Shown piece after piece: positions 1-9,300 of a stretch of DNA of 64,000 nt (position 1 is the first letter of the stretch; every line of letters begins with the position of its first letter). Both the position numbers and the translations under genes were made by a program. The notes beneath the pieces were generated by a model that was not told where the DNA came from, ran no database searches, and saw nothing but the letters and a program-made list of their open reading frames with translations. Source of the DNA: Lucinisca nassula (taxonomy: Eukaryota; Mollusca; Bivalvia; Lucinida; Lucinidae). Location of the stretch: the NCBI GenBank assembly GCA_963580285.1, contig OY757024.1, positions 124,558,045 to 124,622,044 of the forward strand, written 5' to 3'.

Positions 1-130
1 TTGCCTTTGCAAACAGTGTAGAAGAAGCCATGTGATCAGGATCTACACTGTTTGACATTCAGTTTTTGTGAATTTCTAGGAATATATTACATCAAGTAAT
101 CTGATTGGTTCAAAGTTCTTTAAAGAAGCT
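1..130. repeat. MITE family A fragment at the window edge
   Basis: Contains the core (TTTGCAAACAGTGTAGAAG … GATCAGGATCTACACTG) and the right side CATCAAGTAATCTGATTGG. Truncated on the left by the window. Confidence 0.65.
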
Positions 131-426
131 TCAAGGTAAATCTTTGATCTTAGCCACATCACTGGACAATAGTGGTGTGTACCGGTATGGGGTTTTATCG
201 AAATACCGGTATGTCACATTCGATCAAAATACCGAATCGAACGCTGCGTGTATCCATCAAAGTATCGAATCATTTACTACCTGTTTTTCTGCTGCGTTAA
301 GCCTTCAATTTTCCGTAAAACCCACTCATTTTGTGAGAAGCAAATCAAAACTAAGTCGCCATGTGCAACGGATGTTATTGTCTGCAACAGAGGCAGCTAT
401 GCCCGCAGCCCTTTTTTGGGACATCG

Positions 427-499
427 GCAAACAGTGCAGTCCCAGATCAGACACCTCAGAAAGACGCCGCAGACGTCTGATTTGGATTTACACTGTTTG
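427..499. repeat. Shared palindromic core, isolated copy
   Basis: GCAAACAGTGCAGTCCCAGA … GATTTGGATTTACACTGTTTG without recognisable family A-C flanks. The stretches 131-426 and 500-710 hold no gene that I recognise; repeated ATACCGG words near 180-235 look like a decayed repeat. Confidence 0.55.
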
Positions 500-710
500 A
501 TGATTTATGACACTATTGTTTATCCCTGTCATATAATTGCCACCCTGCGGTGCGTGTCGATAAGGTGTGAAAATATGGTCAAGTTATGTCTCTAATTTGC
601 GTTTATTCCCCAATCATAAAATTTAATCCGCAATCAATGTGAAAATTATTTAATTGCTCCTTAGATGAGTTGCTACGACTATTCTACTATCTCGTGAATG
701 GTTATGTTTC

Positions 711-772
711 GGTATGACTTAATACCGCATATGAGTCATATGCGCGCATATGACTTTAAATACCGCATATGA
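711..772. repeat. Inverted motif with ACCGCATATGA, left copy
   Basis: About 60 bases that recur inverted at 2719-2777, and partly at 2345-2400. Each copy contains ATACCGCATATGA twice around CATATGCGCGCATATG. Confidence 0.6.
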
Positions 773-1239
773 ACCGTATTTTTTAATACGTGCCAAAATT
801 TCTTTATTTCAAAAGGTTTTAAAATGTTAGACACTTTTACGAATAGAAAAAAAGGAATTCTCAATTTTCTATGGTAAATTAGAAGATTATCTGCGATAAT
901 CATTGGTGATTTTCCCACTGTACTTCTTTACAATATTGTGCACTTGCACTGCATTGCCTACCGCTTTATAGATATGCATATCTAGTTTGTGTATTTTTAT
1001 ATGTGTGTGTGTGTGCGCGTGTGTTTTATTATTATTAATACTTTATTTAACAACTGAGATTGAGACTGAAGTAAAATTTCATTGTTATTCATTTTAAATA
1101 CTCCCGAATAGCTCAAGACATATTACTCACATGCGCGCACATGATATTCATCAATGTTCAATGCAGGGTCAGAAGATATTTAGTTTATACTAATTTATTT
1201 TAGTTCGATTGGGATGAACTAATTTATTTTAGTTTGATT

Positions 1240-1478
1240 ACGATGAAAGCTTCAAGCTTATTGAATCGCTCTCGAACACTCATTCCGGGTATTTTCACAC
1301 GCTCGAGAGAGAGAGGCAGTGGCTTTTACACCACTGCTACTCATTTTCACCTGGGTGGAGTGGGGCAGTGTCATTACGTGTCTTGCCCAAGGACACACCT
1401 CGATACCGGTGGCCGGATTCGAACGCACAACCTCTCGATCATGAGTCGAACGCGCTAACCACTGCGCTATCGAGGCTG
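1240..1478 (-). mobile_element. tRNA-derived SINE, tRNA-Met-like head
   Basis: On the minus strand it starts GCCTCGATAGCGCAGTGGTT (box A region), has a CAT anticodon position and box B GTTCGAATCC, then a body with TGGGCAAGACACGTAATGAC and CCACCCAGGTGAAAATGAG. The head folds like a tRNA but continues into a body, so it is a SINE, not a tRNA gene. Confidence 0.75.
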
Positions 1479-1527
1479 ACAGAAGATATTTCATTATAAT
1501 ATTATTATTATTATTATTATTGATCTG

Positions 1528-1745
1528 GTGCACAGTATTTCCTACAGTTTACATGAGCGCACAGCGAAGAATTAGATCAGCCTGCGCATCCGCACTGTCT
1601 GATCAGAGTCTTTGCTGGACACTCTAAGGTAAGGGCCAAATGCTTCTTTGTGCAGCAAGAGAAGACTCTGGTCATGCTATAGGTATGTTTATCTTATGTG
1701 TGCGCAGGCTGATCTGATACATGTAAATTGTAGGAACTGTTGTGC
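1528..1745. mobile_element. Hairpin MITE
   Basis: Inverted ends GCACAGTATTTCCTACAGTT and AATTGTAGGAACTGTTGTGC (about 25 nt), with the inner inverted pair ATCAGCCTGCGCA / TGCGCAGGCTGAT. Confidence 0.6.
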
Positions 1746-2058
1746 CCCAGCTCTATTGTTATTAATTACATGTGTTATTCAATATTTTTAAACTTTATCT
1801 AATCCTCAACGCAAGCCCTCACCCATCGGACCTTGGAAAAATAGATTAGGCTGCGCAGAGCTGAAACTAATCGTCAGCCATGCAGATGAGTCATCGTTAA
1901 TGTCAATCCCTATTTTGTCAGAAAATTAGATTAAAATTAAAAAAGGAGGGTCTTAACATATTTGAGGTATCTCAGCTCTTTGATACGGTCATTGTCGAAA
2001 CAGGGGCCCTAATGCTTTCCAGATAAGTTAGCCCGCAACGATTAACAATAATACTATT

Positions 2059-2215
2059 ATTATGAGTCAGCGCATGACAAAACCTAAAAGAAGGCTTGAG
2101 TGACCAGCAAAGACTCAGATCTGCCTGCGCATTCGTCTTCGCTGCTCGCATGTACCTATTATAGGCTAATATCTATGCAGAGACACATAAGCAAAATGTC
2201 TTGTCATAGTGGATG
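2059..2215. repeat. Truncated relative of the MITE at 25946
   Basis: TATGAGTCAGCGCATGACAA and AGACTCAGATCTGCCTGCG match; the right end is degraded. 1746-2058 has nothing recognised. Confidence 0.5.
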
Positions 2216-2718
2216 CGTGCGCAGTTTGATTTCAATCTCTGCTGGTCGCACCGTTCTTATTATAGGTTTTTTTTTCATGCACCGGCACATTTAATTAAAT
2301 AAATTTCCTCCAACAGATCTGGAGAAACGAAAAGATTTGGTAAAATAAACGTTTATATGCGGTATTTTAAATATACCCGCATATGACTCATAGGTGGTAT
2401 TTTACAGGCATTTTTGTTTCTCGGCGAAATATAGAACGTTTTTATATGTATTTGTATATACATTATATATATTTCCCGCGGTACGGTCTACGGCCATACC
2501 ATAATTATAAAATTTATACTAACATTTCTTATGCGTCAGTTTGGTTCATATGCGGTCGTGTTAGATTCTTGTTTCTTTACATTTAATACACAATAATCTT
2601 GTTTAAAAAGTCATTGTATCAGTTCAATAACATTGTTTTCAATTTAAACAATATTTCCAGCCGTTTTTTTTTTTTTTTTTTTGGCGCTAAAATGTATAAG
2701 GTGGTAAAATAAACATTC

Positions 2719-2777
2719 ATATGCGGTATTTAAAGTCATGCGCGCATATGACTCATATGCGGTATTGAGTCATACCC
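2719..2777. repeat. Inverted motif with ACCGCATATGA, right copy
   Basis: Reverse complement of 711-772 with a few changes. The 2-kb interval between them holds a SINE and MITEs but no coding sequence I recognise. Confidence 0.6.
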
Positions 2778-3548
2778 GTTATGTTTTGGCGCCAAATAGC
2801 AGACGCTTGGCGAGAAAAGTTGAACGCTTTAATTTGTGTGAACACATCTGTATGCTGTTGTTGGTTAGCTTACGGAAAGCGCTGTTTTCCACAACCGTTT
2901 TGCGATCGAGAATATTTTTTCCATTTCCAAACGATTTTATTTTTATTTAAGATACCCCCCATTAAGATAAAACAATAGACACGTGTGGGGTTGCTGGGGT
3001 CCGATGACGTCATTTACCGATCGCGTGCAGAAAAAAACTGAAGCTGTGGTTTGTGGGCGGCAGTTTGGATGCCGGAAAACTTTGATGTTCGCATTGAACT
3101 TGTTTGTTTATTTCGTTTAAAATCAGAGTTTTAGGAATAATACTTACACAATCGGGGTTTGCTAGTAATGGAGATTGTTATATTACTCATGTGTAAGTGA
3201 AATTGAGTGGACAATTAAACCTTACTTATTATGCCGGGAATCGTAAAAGGATAGAGCATAACAAGAGATGCATCATATTTTCAGCTGACAAAAGTAAAAA
3301 TAAAATGGTCCAAAATAATTAGGGCTGATTACCCTGAACTTGGGCCTGTATTTTGAGGAAAAAAAAACTTCGGGTAATACACGCCCGAATACTAGAAAAG
3401 TGCAACGGAATACCGGAATGCACTAAATCTCAGAACACCAAGTACCGGGACTGACTACAATCGACTAGAGAATTCTCAATCGATTATCGCTATCGGAAGC
3501 CAAAACCAACTGACTTTTGACTATAGTCGATCATCGGTCCACCACTAG

Positions 3549-3606
3549 TGCAGACCCAGATCAGACTGCTCCTAGAGGTACAGTCTGATCAGGGTCTTCA
3601 CTGTTT
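3549..3606. repeat. Shared palindromic core, isolated copy
   Basis: GTGCAGACCCAGATCAGAC … GTCTGATCAGGGTCTTCAC. The surrounding 2780-3548 and 3607-3975 show no gene or clear repeat, only a CRE-like TGACGTCA at 3005-3012 and ATCGAT-rich words at 3830-3895. Confidence 0.5.
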
Positions 3607-3975
3607 GTCATTCCATCTAAATCTTTTGGACTCATTTCTGTAATGTAAAATCAATTTGTCCAACTTTTAGAATAATTACGGCAACATTTTAGGTGTCCCA
3701 AAACTTAGAATGATTACGGTTATACAAAGCTCTAGGCTACAAATGGATGAGACAAGGAATTAAGGGGTACATAAGCTACAGAACTGGCAAATTGTTCAGT
3801 TTTGTGTCTCTGACGATGTATCAAATGATATATCGAATATCGATCATTTTGTATTGATACACATATCGTATCGATCATTTTGATCGATACCCAGCACTAC
3901 TGGACAATGTGGCCTTATGACATGTGTGTAAACATTATGCAGCACAATAGATAAGGTTGGTATTTTGTGATAATT

Positions 3976-4106
3976 GAAGGATAGTTTTTCTCAGTTCTCC
4001 ATAAAAACCTATGTTGTGGGTATTCATTAGAACCACCTTGGTAAGGCAGTTCTAATGAATACCCACAACATAGGTTTATATGGAGAAATAAGGAAAACTA
4101 TCCTTC
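3976..4106. repeat. Hairpin repeat (family D relative), 131-bp palindrome
   Basis: Arms GAAGGATAGTTTTTCTCAG and AAGGAAAACTATCCTTC enclose GTGGGTATTCATTAGAAC / GTTCTAATGAATACCCAC. Nearly the whole length is self-complementary. A decayed copy is at 28545-28620. Confidence 0.75.
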
Positions 4107-4229
4107 AAGTACACTTGGACCTCTTTATAGCACGATTCGTTACAGCACAAATTCGGATATAACACGGTTTTGGTTTGGACCCCATATTTTCCCCAACCAA
4201 CATTTATAAATATTATCCAAGCCGAGAGT

Positions 4230-4515
4230 GCTTTGATTTGTTTGTTTGAATTGAGATTACCTCCCTGTAAACACCATTAAGGGCATTTTGGAGATGCTGC
4301 TGCGATTTTGTGGGACTTTTACCCAACATTGAGATGAAATGACATGGCAAGCCCTTCCACCCAATGAAACCGAAAGGTTCATATGCATTGGACGGTCTGT
4401 CTCACACCACTTTGCCAGGGCAGGCTTAGTCCTTCAAAGCGGTTTACCAGTGCTCATGTATGGTCAGTTTCAGCTCTGCTTGGAAGCAACATGCAGAGTA
4501 CTTTGAGTCTTTGCT
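4230..4515 (-). mobile_element. SINE-like retroposon type 3
   Basis: Same family on the minus strand: the GATTTGTTTGTTTGAATTG tail at left, then GGGCATTTTGGAGATGCTGC … GTTTACCAGTGCTCATGTAT. It interrupts sequence that resumes at 4516 (TATATCCAAAACC). Confidence 0.65.
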
Positions 4516-4580
4516 TTACATATACATTTTCGGGATCCGTCCTCAAACTGTGTTATATCCAAAACCTCTTTGGTAAATAG

Positions 4581-4936
4581 AAGATCTCACATGAGTGTTC
4601 ATGTATTATTGAATTTATTAAACAAGTTGCGGAAAAGGGATAAAATGCGAGGCTTTGCCGAGCATTTTATTCCTTTTCCTCAACGAGTTTAATAAATTCA
4701 ATAATACATGAGCACGAATGCAAGATTCTATTTATCATATGCAATTTAAAACGCATTTTATTCACGACTGTTTACAAAAATATCAATATACCGCCATTAG
4801 TAAATGAGATGTCGTTAAGGACGTACTTGTAATGTTATGGGAGTATCTTGTTAATTTGCATATTTAATCCACTAGTGGATTATTGAAAATATTACATGGC
4901 GTTATTACATTCTCAGACGCGACGTCATATGATAAA
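4581..4936 (+). mobile_element. MITE family E
   Basis: A long hairpin CATGTATTATTGAATTTATT … AATAAATTCAATAATACATG around GCGAGGCTTTGCCGAGC, followed by a segment bounded by TTTATCATATG / CATATGATAAA. Four copies in the window, all in the same orientation. Confidence 0.75.
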
Positions 4937-5104
4937 CTTGTTAAGCTACCAGAGGAAGCAGGTTCCCCAGACTTTCACAAAGGCAGAGGTTCTGTCTCCA
5001 TATGACCTTTGTTGTTGGTGGGACGTAATACTCAAAACACTTACATCCAAATCTTTGTTAAAATGAACAGTGCAATAAAGACATTGATTTATTTATAAGA
5101 GAAC

Positions 5105-5300
5105 TAATACAGCAAAATTCTTAAATTAAGACCACATTTGGGGCTGTTCAAAAGTGGTCTTTAAGATCACTTTTGAACAGTCCCAAAGGTGGTCTCTGAC
5201 CAGATGATACTGTATGTAGAAAACGCAAAGAAATAATAACTGCAACATACTAAATTAGCTTTTAAAAGGAGAATTAGTATTGAATTTAGGTGGTCTTAAC
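5105..5300. mobile_element. Hairpin MITE family H
   Basis: Ends TACAGCAAAATTCTTAAATT … AATTTAGGTGGTCTTAA. Central perfect stem CTGTTCAAAAGTGGTCTT / AAGATCACTTTTGAACAG with flanking AAAGGTGGTCT. It overlaps the TTAA of the family A copy at 5296. Confidence 0.65.
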
Positions 5301-5516
5301 CCTTACCTTGCTGTTCACGACAACCCCTATCTTTACAAACAGTGTAGATCCAGATCAGATGGCTTCTGATCAGGATCTACACTGTTTGACATCAGGATCT
5401 ACACTGTTTGACATTCAGTTTATGAATGTAAGAATATCAAGTAATCAAGTAATCTGATTGGTTCAAAGTCAGAGATAGGTGTGGCCAAAATGAATATTCA
5501 TAAAGAGAAGGGTTAA
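5296..5516. mobile_element. MITE family A (TTAA-CCCTT…AAGGG-TTAA)
   Basis: Begins TTAACCCTTACCTTGCTG and ends AAGAGAAGGGTTAA. The centre is a palindrome around AAACAGTGTAGATCCAGATC / GATCAGGATCTACACTGTTT, with the right arm duplicated in this copy. It ends 36 bases before the exon at 5553. TTAA flanks with CCC termini suggest a piggyBac-type nonautonomous element. Confidence 0.75.
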
Positions 5517-5552
5517 TAGTGGAATTTCACTTTACTTATTGTTTGTTTGCAG

Positions 5553-5637
5553 ACCTTTCCGGGTATATGATCCCAGCAGACATGAAGAGTCTTGGGAGAG
5601 AGTGAAAACACTAGTCAAGGGCAAAGTCTATCTTCAG
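5553..5637 (+). CDS. NT5DC2/3: NT5DC2/3-like HAD nucleotidase, internal exon (first seen here)
   Basis: Internal exon of a cytosolic-5'-nucleotidase-like HAD hydrolase. It is bounded by TTTGCAG at the 5' side and a GT donor after CTTCAG. The first base completes a split codon, then 28 codons follow, beginning PFRVYDPSRH and ending VKGKVYLQ. In NT5DC2/NT5DC3 proteins this stretch (a PFR block, then a GK-Y-Q-GN block) lies just upstream of HAD motif IV. Phase at the 3' end is 0 and runs directly into the exon at 6181. Upstream exons, which would carry the N-terminal Asp nucleophile motif, were not recognised in 1-5552. The choice between the two paralogues cannot be made from this part. Confidence 0.85.
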
Positions 5638-5917
5638 GTTGGTTTTCTTCCTTATTTTCGCAGACTTATTTGTCACCGGCTCGGTTACATATTTGTCTTA
5701 CTGGTGATCAAGAGGGCCTGAGTGCAATATCTGCCAGGTGGGGCAACATGCTTTCATGGTGACTGATCATGAAATTTTTTTAGTGTCATTCTGTCTTTTC
5801 TGCTGATTCAGGGAGGGCAGTTGTCCCTATAAGGTTGTCTATCTTGCTTATTCATGGAGACTGATAAGTCACCTACATGCAGGTCAGACTGGTGATCAGG
5901 ATGTATCTGGTCACATT

Positions 5918-6032
5918 CTTTAATCTTTTTTGTACCAAATGGAATCTTCCTCCTTACATATAGCAGGAGTCTATTTCAAAATGTAGGTGTCAGATTGTGT
6001 TTTCTTCAAAATTTATTTGGAAATTGGCTAAA
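5918..6032. repeat. MITE family B, inverted end fragment
   Basis: TTTAATCTTTTTTGTACC … GTGTTTTCTTCAAAATTTA is the reverse complement of the family B right end. In intron 1. Confidence 0.65.
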
Positions 6033-6039
6033 CTTTTTA

Positions 6040-6115
6040 TCCCCATGCTTTTCGAAGAAAAATTGGGGATATTGTAATTGTCTTCGTCGTCCGTCCGTCT
6101 TACCGGACAACTCTT
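6040..6115 (+). repeat. Truncated head of a CCCCACGC-type tandem-core element
   Basis: CCCCATGCTTTTCGAAGAAA, a small hairpin to TTGGGGATATTG, then GTCGTCCGTCCGTC. Matches the end of 44990-45980 on the other strand. It lies in intron 1 and stops before the exon acceptor. Confidence 0.6.
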
Positions 6116-6180
6116 CCCACACTTTTACAGCTAGAAACTAGTATATTTTTCTAAATTTTTGAATTGTGTTTGTGTTTCAG

Positions 6181-6267
6181 GGTAATTATTCCAGCTTCCG
6201 ACAGATGACGGGATGGTATGGTTCTAAAGTGTTATATCTTGGTGACCACGTATACACTGATCTCGCT
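6181..6267 (+). CDS. NT5DC2/3: NT5DC2/3-like HAD nucleotidase, exon with HAD motif IV
   Basis: Exon of 87 bases (29 codons) between a TGTGTTTCAG acceptor and a GTGAGT donor, phase 0 at both ends. It encodes [20 protein letters not shown] followed by GDHVYTDLA. The last part is HAD motif IV (GD-x4-D), whose acidic residues bind Mg2+ in this superfamily. Spliced to the next exon it reads TDLADPSLKHGWRTGAI, a very conserved NT5DC signature. The proteins belong to the 5'-nucleotidase/HAD-IG family; substrates of NT5DC2/3 are poorly defined, so catalytic activity here is family inference. A partial copy of this exon lies 177 bp downstream. Confidence 0.9.
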
Positions 6268-6373
6268 GTGAGTAATTTATAACAAACATTGGGTGGGCTG
6301 CCATCTCTTTATCATTAGGGCTCTCACTGCGCATGTGGGACTGAGCCTTGCTTAAACAAAACTTGAGACAGCG

Positions 6374-6444
6374 TCCGACAGATGACGGGATGGTATGGTT
6401 CTAAAGTGTTATATCTTGGTGACCATGTATACACTGATCTCGCT
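6374..6444 (+). pseudogene. partial tandem copy of the motif IV exon
   Basis: A second copy of the 3' 71 bases of the preceding exon, starting at TCCGACAGATGACGG. It differs from the original by one synonymous change (CAC to CAT) and keeps the GTGAGT donor, but it lacks the first 16 bases and the true acceptor. The duplicated unit is 177 bp (6197-6373 against 6374-6545) and includes flanking intron plus part of a SINE. A splice after the chance CAG-like site at about 6370 would put it out of frame and reach TAA within 11 codons. It is therefore most likely spliced out as intron. Confidence 0.85.
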
Positions 6445-6465
6445 GTGAGTAATTTATAATGAACA

Positions 6466-6670
6466 TTGGGTGGGCTGCCATCTCTTTATCATTAGGTCTC
6501 TCACTGCGCATGTGGGACTGAGCCTTGCTCAAACCAAACTTGAGATGCCAAGTTCTGCAATGGAAGGTCAGGTGGTTTTCTCCTGGTACATGGGTTTTTG
6601 TCCATCACTGATTAATGGTTGGCTTGAAATAAGTGATATAATCTTGAAAGGGCCGTAAAACAAAACCAAA
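6466..6670 (+). mobile_element. SINE type 2, at the exon duplication breakpoint
   Basis: Body GAGATGCCAAGTTCTGCAAT … TAATCTTGAAAGGGCCGTAA. Its head region is duplicated at 6289-6368 as part of the 177-bp tandem duplication of the exon. 6671-7214 is otherwise low-complexity: CACAAAA repeats at 6740-6790 and GTATGTGCGTATG repeats at 7115-7205. Confidence 0.65.
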
Positions 6671-7214
6671 ACAATATGGCAAAGATAAGAAGTGATGAGG
6701 ATAATTTTGGGATATTTTTTCTCCACTTAAAGGGGAGACATAAAACACCACAAAACACCACAAAAAAAACACAAAAAACTACAAAACACATCACAAACAA
6801 TCAGGCCATCAATTAAAACCCGCATCCTCCTGATCACCAGTCAGAGGCGCATACAAACTTGGTTGTACTAAGTCATCTGATGCTACATACCAGCTGAGGA
6901 AGGAAAATTTTAGAAGTGAAATTGGCCTGTCTGTTTTAGAGTATGTCCTGTGAAATGTTGATAGACCTGCAATGCAACTGATCTTGGACCCAGGTTTCTG
7001 AATGACCTTGAACTTTAGCATTCATATACATTCATTTGACATAGATCTTCTCTAATGTCATACTCTGATCACAATTGCATTTATGCCCCTGCATATAGTT
7101 TTTCAGTTTTCTGTATGTGCATACATATGTCCGTACGTCAACTTTTATGTGTGTGTGCATATACATAATACAAATGTATGTGCGTATGTACGTATGTTTG
7201 TTTGCATTGAAATT

Positions 7215-7497
7215 TAATGACCCGGTCAACACTATTTAGGTCATTTTTGAGCCGGTCAGTTTAACTATCATCACTTTTCCAGTGAAGTAAGCAGTGAACC
7301 AGTACATTGCACATTCTTTCGCCAGAAATTGACAACTACCCTTCTTGAATCAGTGGAAGGGAGAGACTGACCATAGAAAAGATTTTATGATCAATCTCCA
7401 TGAAAGAATGTTGCCAACCCTGGCAGGTATCGAATCCAGGTCCTCCTGATCACCAGTCAGATGTGCATCTGACTAAGCTACCGAGGCCGGCAATGTA
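7215..7497 (-). mobile_element. tRNA-derived SINE
   Basis: Minus-strand head GGCCTCGGTAGCTTAGTCAG with box B GATTCGATACC, then a body with TTGCCAACATTCTTTCATGG-type sequence. In intron 2. A fragment of its head recurs at 6820-6850 (CCTCCTGATCACCAGTCAGA). 7498-7950 has nothing else recognised. Confidence 0.6.
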
Positions 7498-7950
7498 CAT
7501 ATGTACGAGATCCTGTGATCTGGATCATTTGAACAAAATTAAGTTTGTGATGTGTTTTGTAGTGTTTTGTAGTGTTTAATGTCCCCCACATAAACATGAA
7601 CGATGCAGAATTGGAATTATGATGCCATGAAAAACTGCATCTGAAAATGTCCTCTGTCTATGTTGTCTGTTACATCTTCTTGCAAACTTCTCAAACATAT
7701 TTTTGTATACAGGCAAACAAATTGGGCCCTGGTCAGAGCAGTCTGATCTGGGTCCACACGGTTTGCAAAAATGACTTTTTTTGTAACCAGCAGATGACAA
7801 TTGTTGTTTGCATCTTATGGAATATTATTAATTGACTATCCTGTATTGATCGGAGGTCATCCATATGAACACCAGGTCAACCAATATTAACTGAGGTCTT
7901 GTGAGGTCAAAAAATCAATAAACATGTTTTTTAATTGTGTCAATTAATAA

Positions 7951-8086
7951 AATTGTCATTAATCAAGAAATTTCCCATTGACCCAGGTACAGGTTCCCGG
8001 TCAGCTGCATTGGCCTGAGGGCTTTGGCCTCGGGCCAATGCAGCAGACCTCGGACCTTTACCTGGGCCAATATGAAATTAATTGAT
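7951..8086. repeat. Hairpin repeat
   Basis: Arms ATTAATCAAGAAATTTCCC / AATTAATTGATTAAT and TGACCCAGGTACAGGT / ACCTTTACCTGGGCCA around CTGCATTGGCC / GGCCAATGCAG. In intron 2, about 100 bases before the exon at 8182. Confidence 0.6.
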
Positions 8087-8181
8087 TAATAACATTATAA
8101 TATTCACTACTTTATATGAACTGTTTTGCTTTGTTGATTACCGTATATTTAAGTACACTTTTGTTATTTGAATTATTACAG

Positions 8182-8235
8182 GATCCATCATTGAAACATG
8201 GTTGGAGAACTGGTGCAATAATACCTGAGCTAGAG
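8182..8235 (+). CDS. NT5DC2/3: NT5DC2/3-like HAD nucleotidase, 54-base exon
   Basis: A short exon of 18 codons encoding DPSLKHGWRTGAIIPELE, between ATTATTACAG and GTAAGC, phase 0 at both ends. HGWRTGAIIPELE is nearly invariant in animal NT5DC2 and NT5DC3 and identifies the gene. It continues the motif IV exon (…YTDLA + DPSLK…). The following intron is about 9.9 kb and carries a LINE fragment and a nested LTR retrotransposon stack. Confidence 0.93.
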
Positions 8236-8469
8236 GTAAGCTAAATGGATTTTTTTTATTTTACAATCACCTGAGCACTGTGATTGACTGTGTAAGACAC
8301 ACTTCGGTCTGCTCAGATACACTGACTTGCTAGTGTTGAAATTTTAGAAATGGACACTAGATGTTTTATACAGTAGAACTTCAATGACTACTACTTTGAT
8401 GGCTCTTTTAATAAGAATGAGTCGAACCTGTCAGCAGGGAATTCCTCCAAATATGATATAGGGATAATT

Positions 8470-8595
8470 TAGGGAGATTTTCTTCTATCTTGCAAATGTA
8501 TGCTATGTGTACTCAATAGAATTGCCTCATTGAAGCGATTCTAATGAGAACACACAGCATACATTCATAAAAAAGAAATCTGAAAACATATCCAA
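8470..8595. repeat. Hairpin repeat, family D relative
   Basis: GTGTACTCAATAGAATTGCC / GGCGATTCTAATGAG-like arms, with GTATGCTATGTGT inverted as ACACACAGCATAC. In intron 3. Confidence 0.6.
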
Positions 8596-8873
8596 AATCT
8601 CGAGCATGCCCCCCTGGTATGGCATTAATAGTAACCCACTGTGGCTCAAACTACCGCTGTCTCGAACAAATTTTCATGCTCCCAAAGGGGTTTGAATCAT
8701 CGAAGCAGTGAATAGCAAAGATGCTGACCAATCTGTGCTTTCTTTGAATTTTGGCAAATCAACTCCTTTGTATAAAGAATTTAGTCAAAATCATTCAGAG
8801 TTACGTGAACTGTATTTATCCTGAAAAGACACTGTTTGCATAGGTATATATACAGGTCTACAGGGTTAAATAA

Positions 8874-9099
8874 TTAACCCATTGTATGCGGGGAAATTCC
8901 TAAAGGGGTACCTTGGCAAACAGTGCAGGCCCAGATCAGACGCCACACAACGCGGCGTCTGATCAAGACCTGCACTATTTGCTAACAGAATTTTCTGTCA
9001 AAAATAAAAACAAAAAATAGGCCTGACACCCCTTTTTCTAGCAAATTGACTTGTCCAACATATAGCAATGGAAGAGTCCACTAGTACACAATGGGTTAA
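8874..9099. mobile_element. MITE family C (TTAA-CCCATTGTATGC…)
   Basis: TTAACCCATTGTATGCGGGG … AGTACACAATGGGTTAA; inverted termini CCCATTGTRTRC. It contains the same palindromic core (GCAAACAGTGCAGGCCCAG … CAAGACCTGCACTATTTGC) although its flanks differ from family B. In intron 3. Confidence 0.8.
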
Positions 9100-9145
9100 A
9101 ATATGCCGGTAGTTGTTTCACTTGCTGTGATGCATGTCTGACTGG

Positions 9146-9250
9146 TGAATGGTAAATTTTGAAGAAAACACAATCTAACACCCCTAAATTTTGAAATGAA
9201 CTCCTGCTATATATAAAGAGGAAGATTCCATTTGGTACAAAAAGGGTTAA
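9146..9250. repeat. MITE family B, right-end fragment
   Basis: From GAATGGTAAATTTTGAAG to GGTACAAAAAGGGTTAA. Adjacent to the family C copy; in intron 3. Confidence 0.65.
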
Positions 9251-9300
9251 TACAGCAAAAGTAACACTAATATTGGAACAGTTAACAATTTCACTATTAA

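Noticed and set aside
105..595. Open frames of 131 and 115 codons near the left edge
   Set aside because: They run through MITE family A and the palindromic core and show no protein similarity; frames overlap each other.
1390..1478. Possible tRNA-Met gene on the minus strand
   Set aside because: The head resembles tRNA but the acceptor stem is not closed and a SINE body continues beyond it.
3005..3012. TGACGTCA (CRE-like) as a promoter element
   Set aside because: A single 8-mer without an adjacent first exon; the host gene exons seen here are internal.
6371..6444. Second, alternative exon of the NT5DC-like gene
   Set aside because: Lacks the proper acceptor and is out of frame with the upstream exon, reaching a stop quickly.
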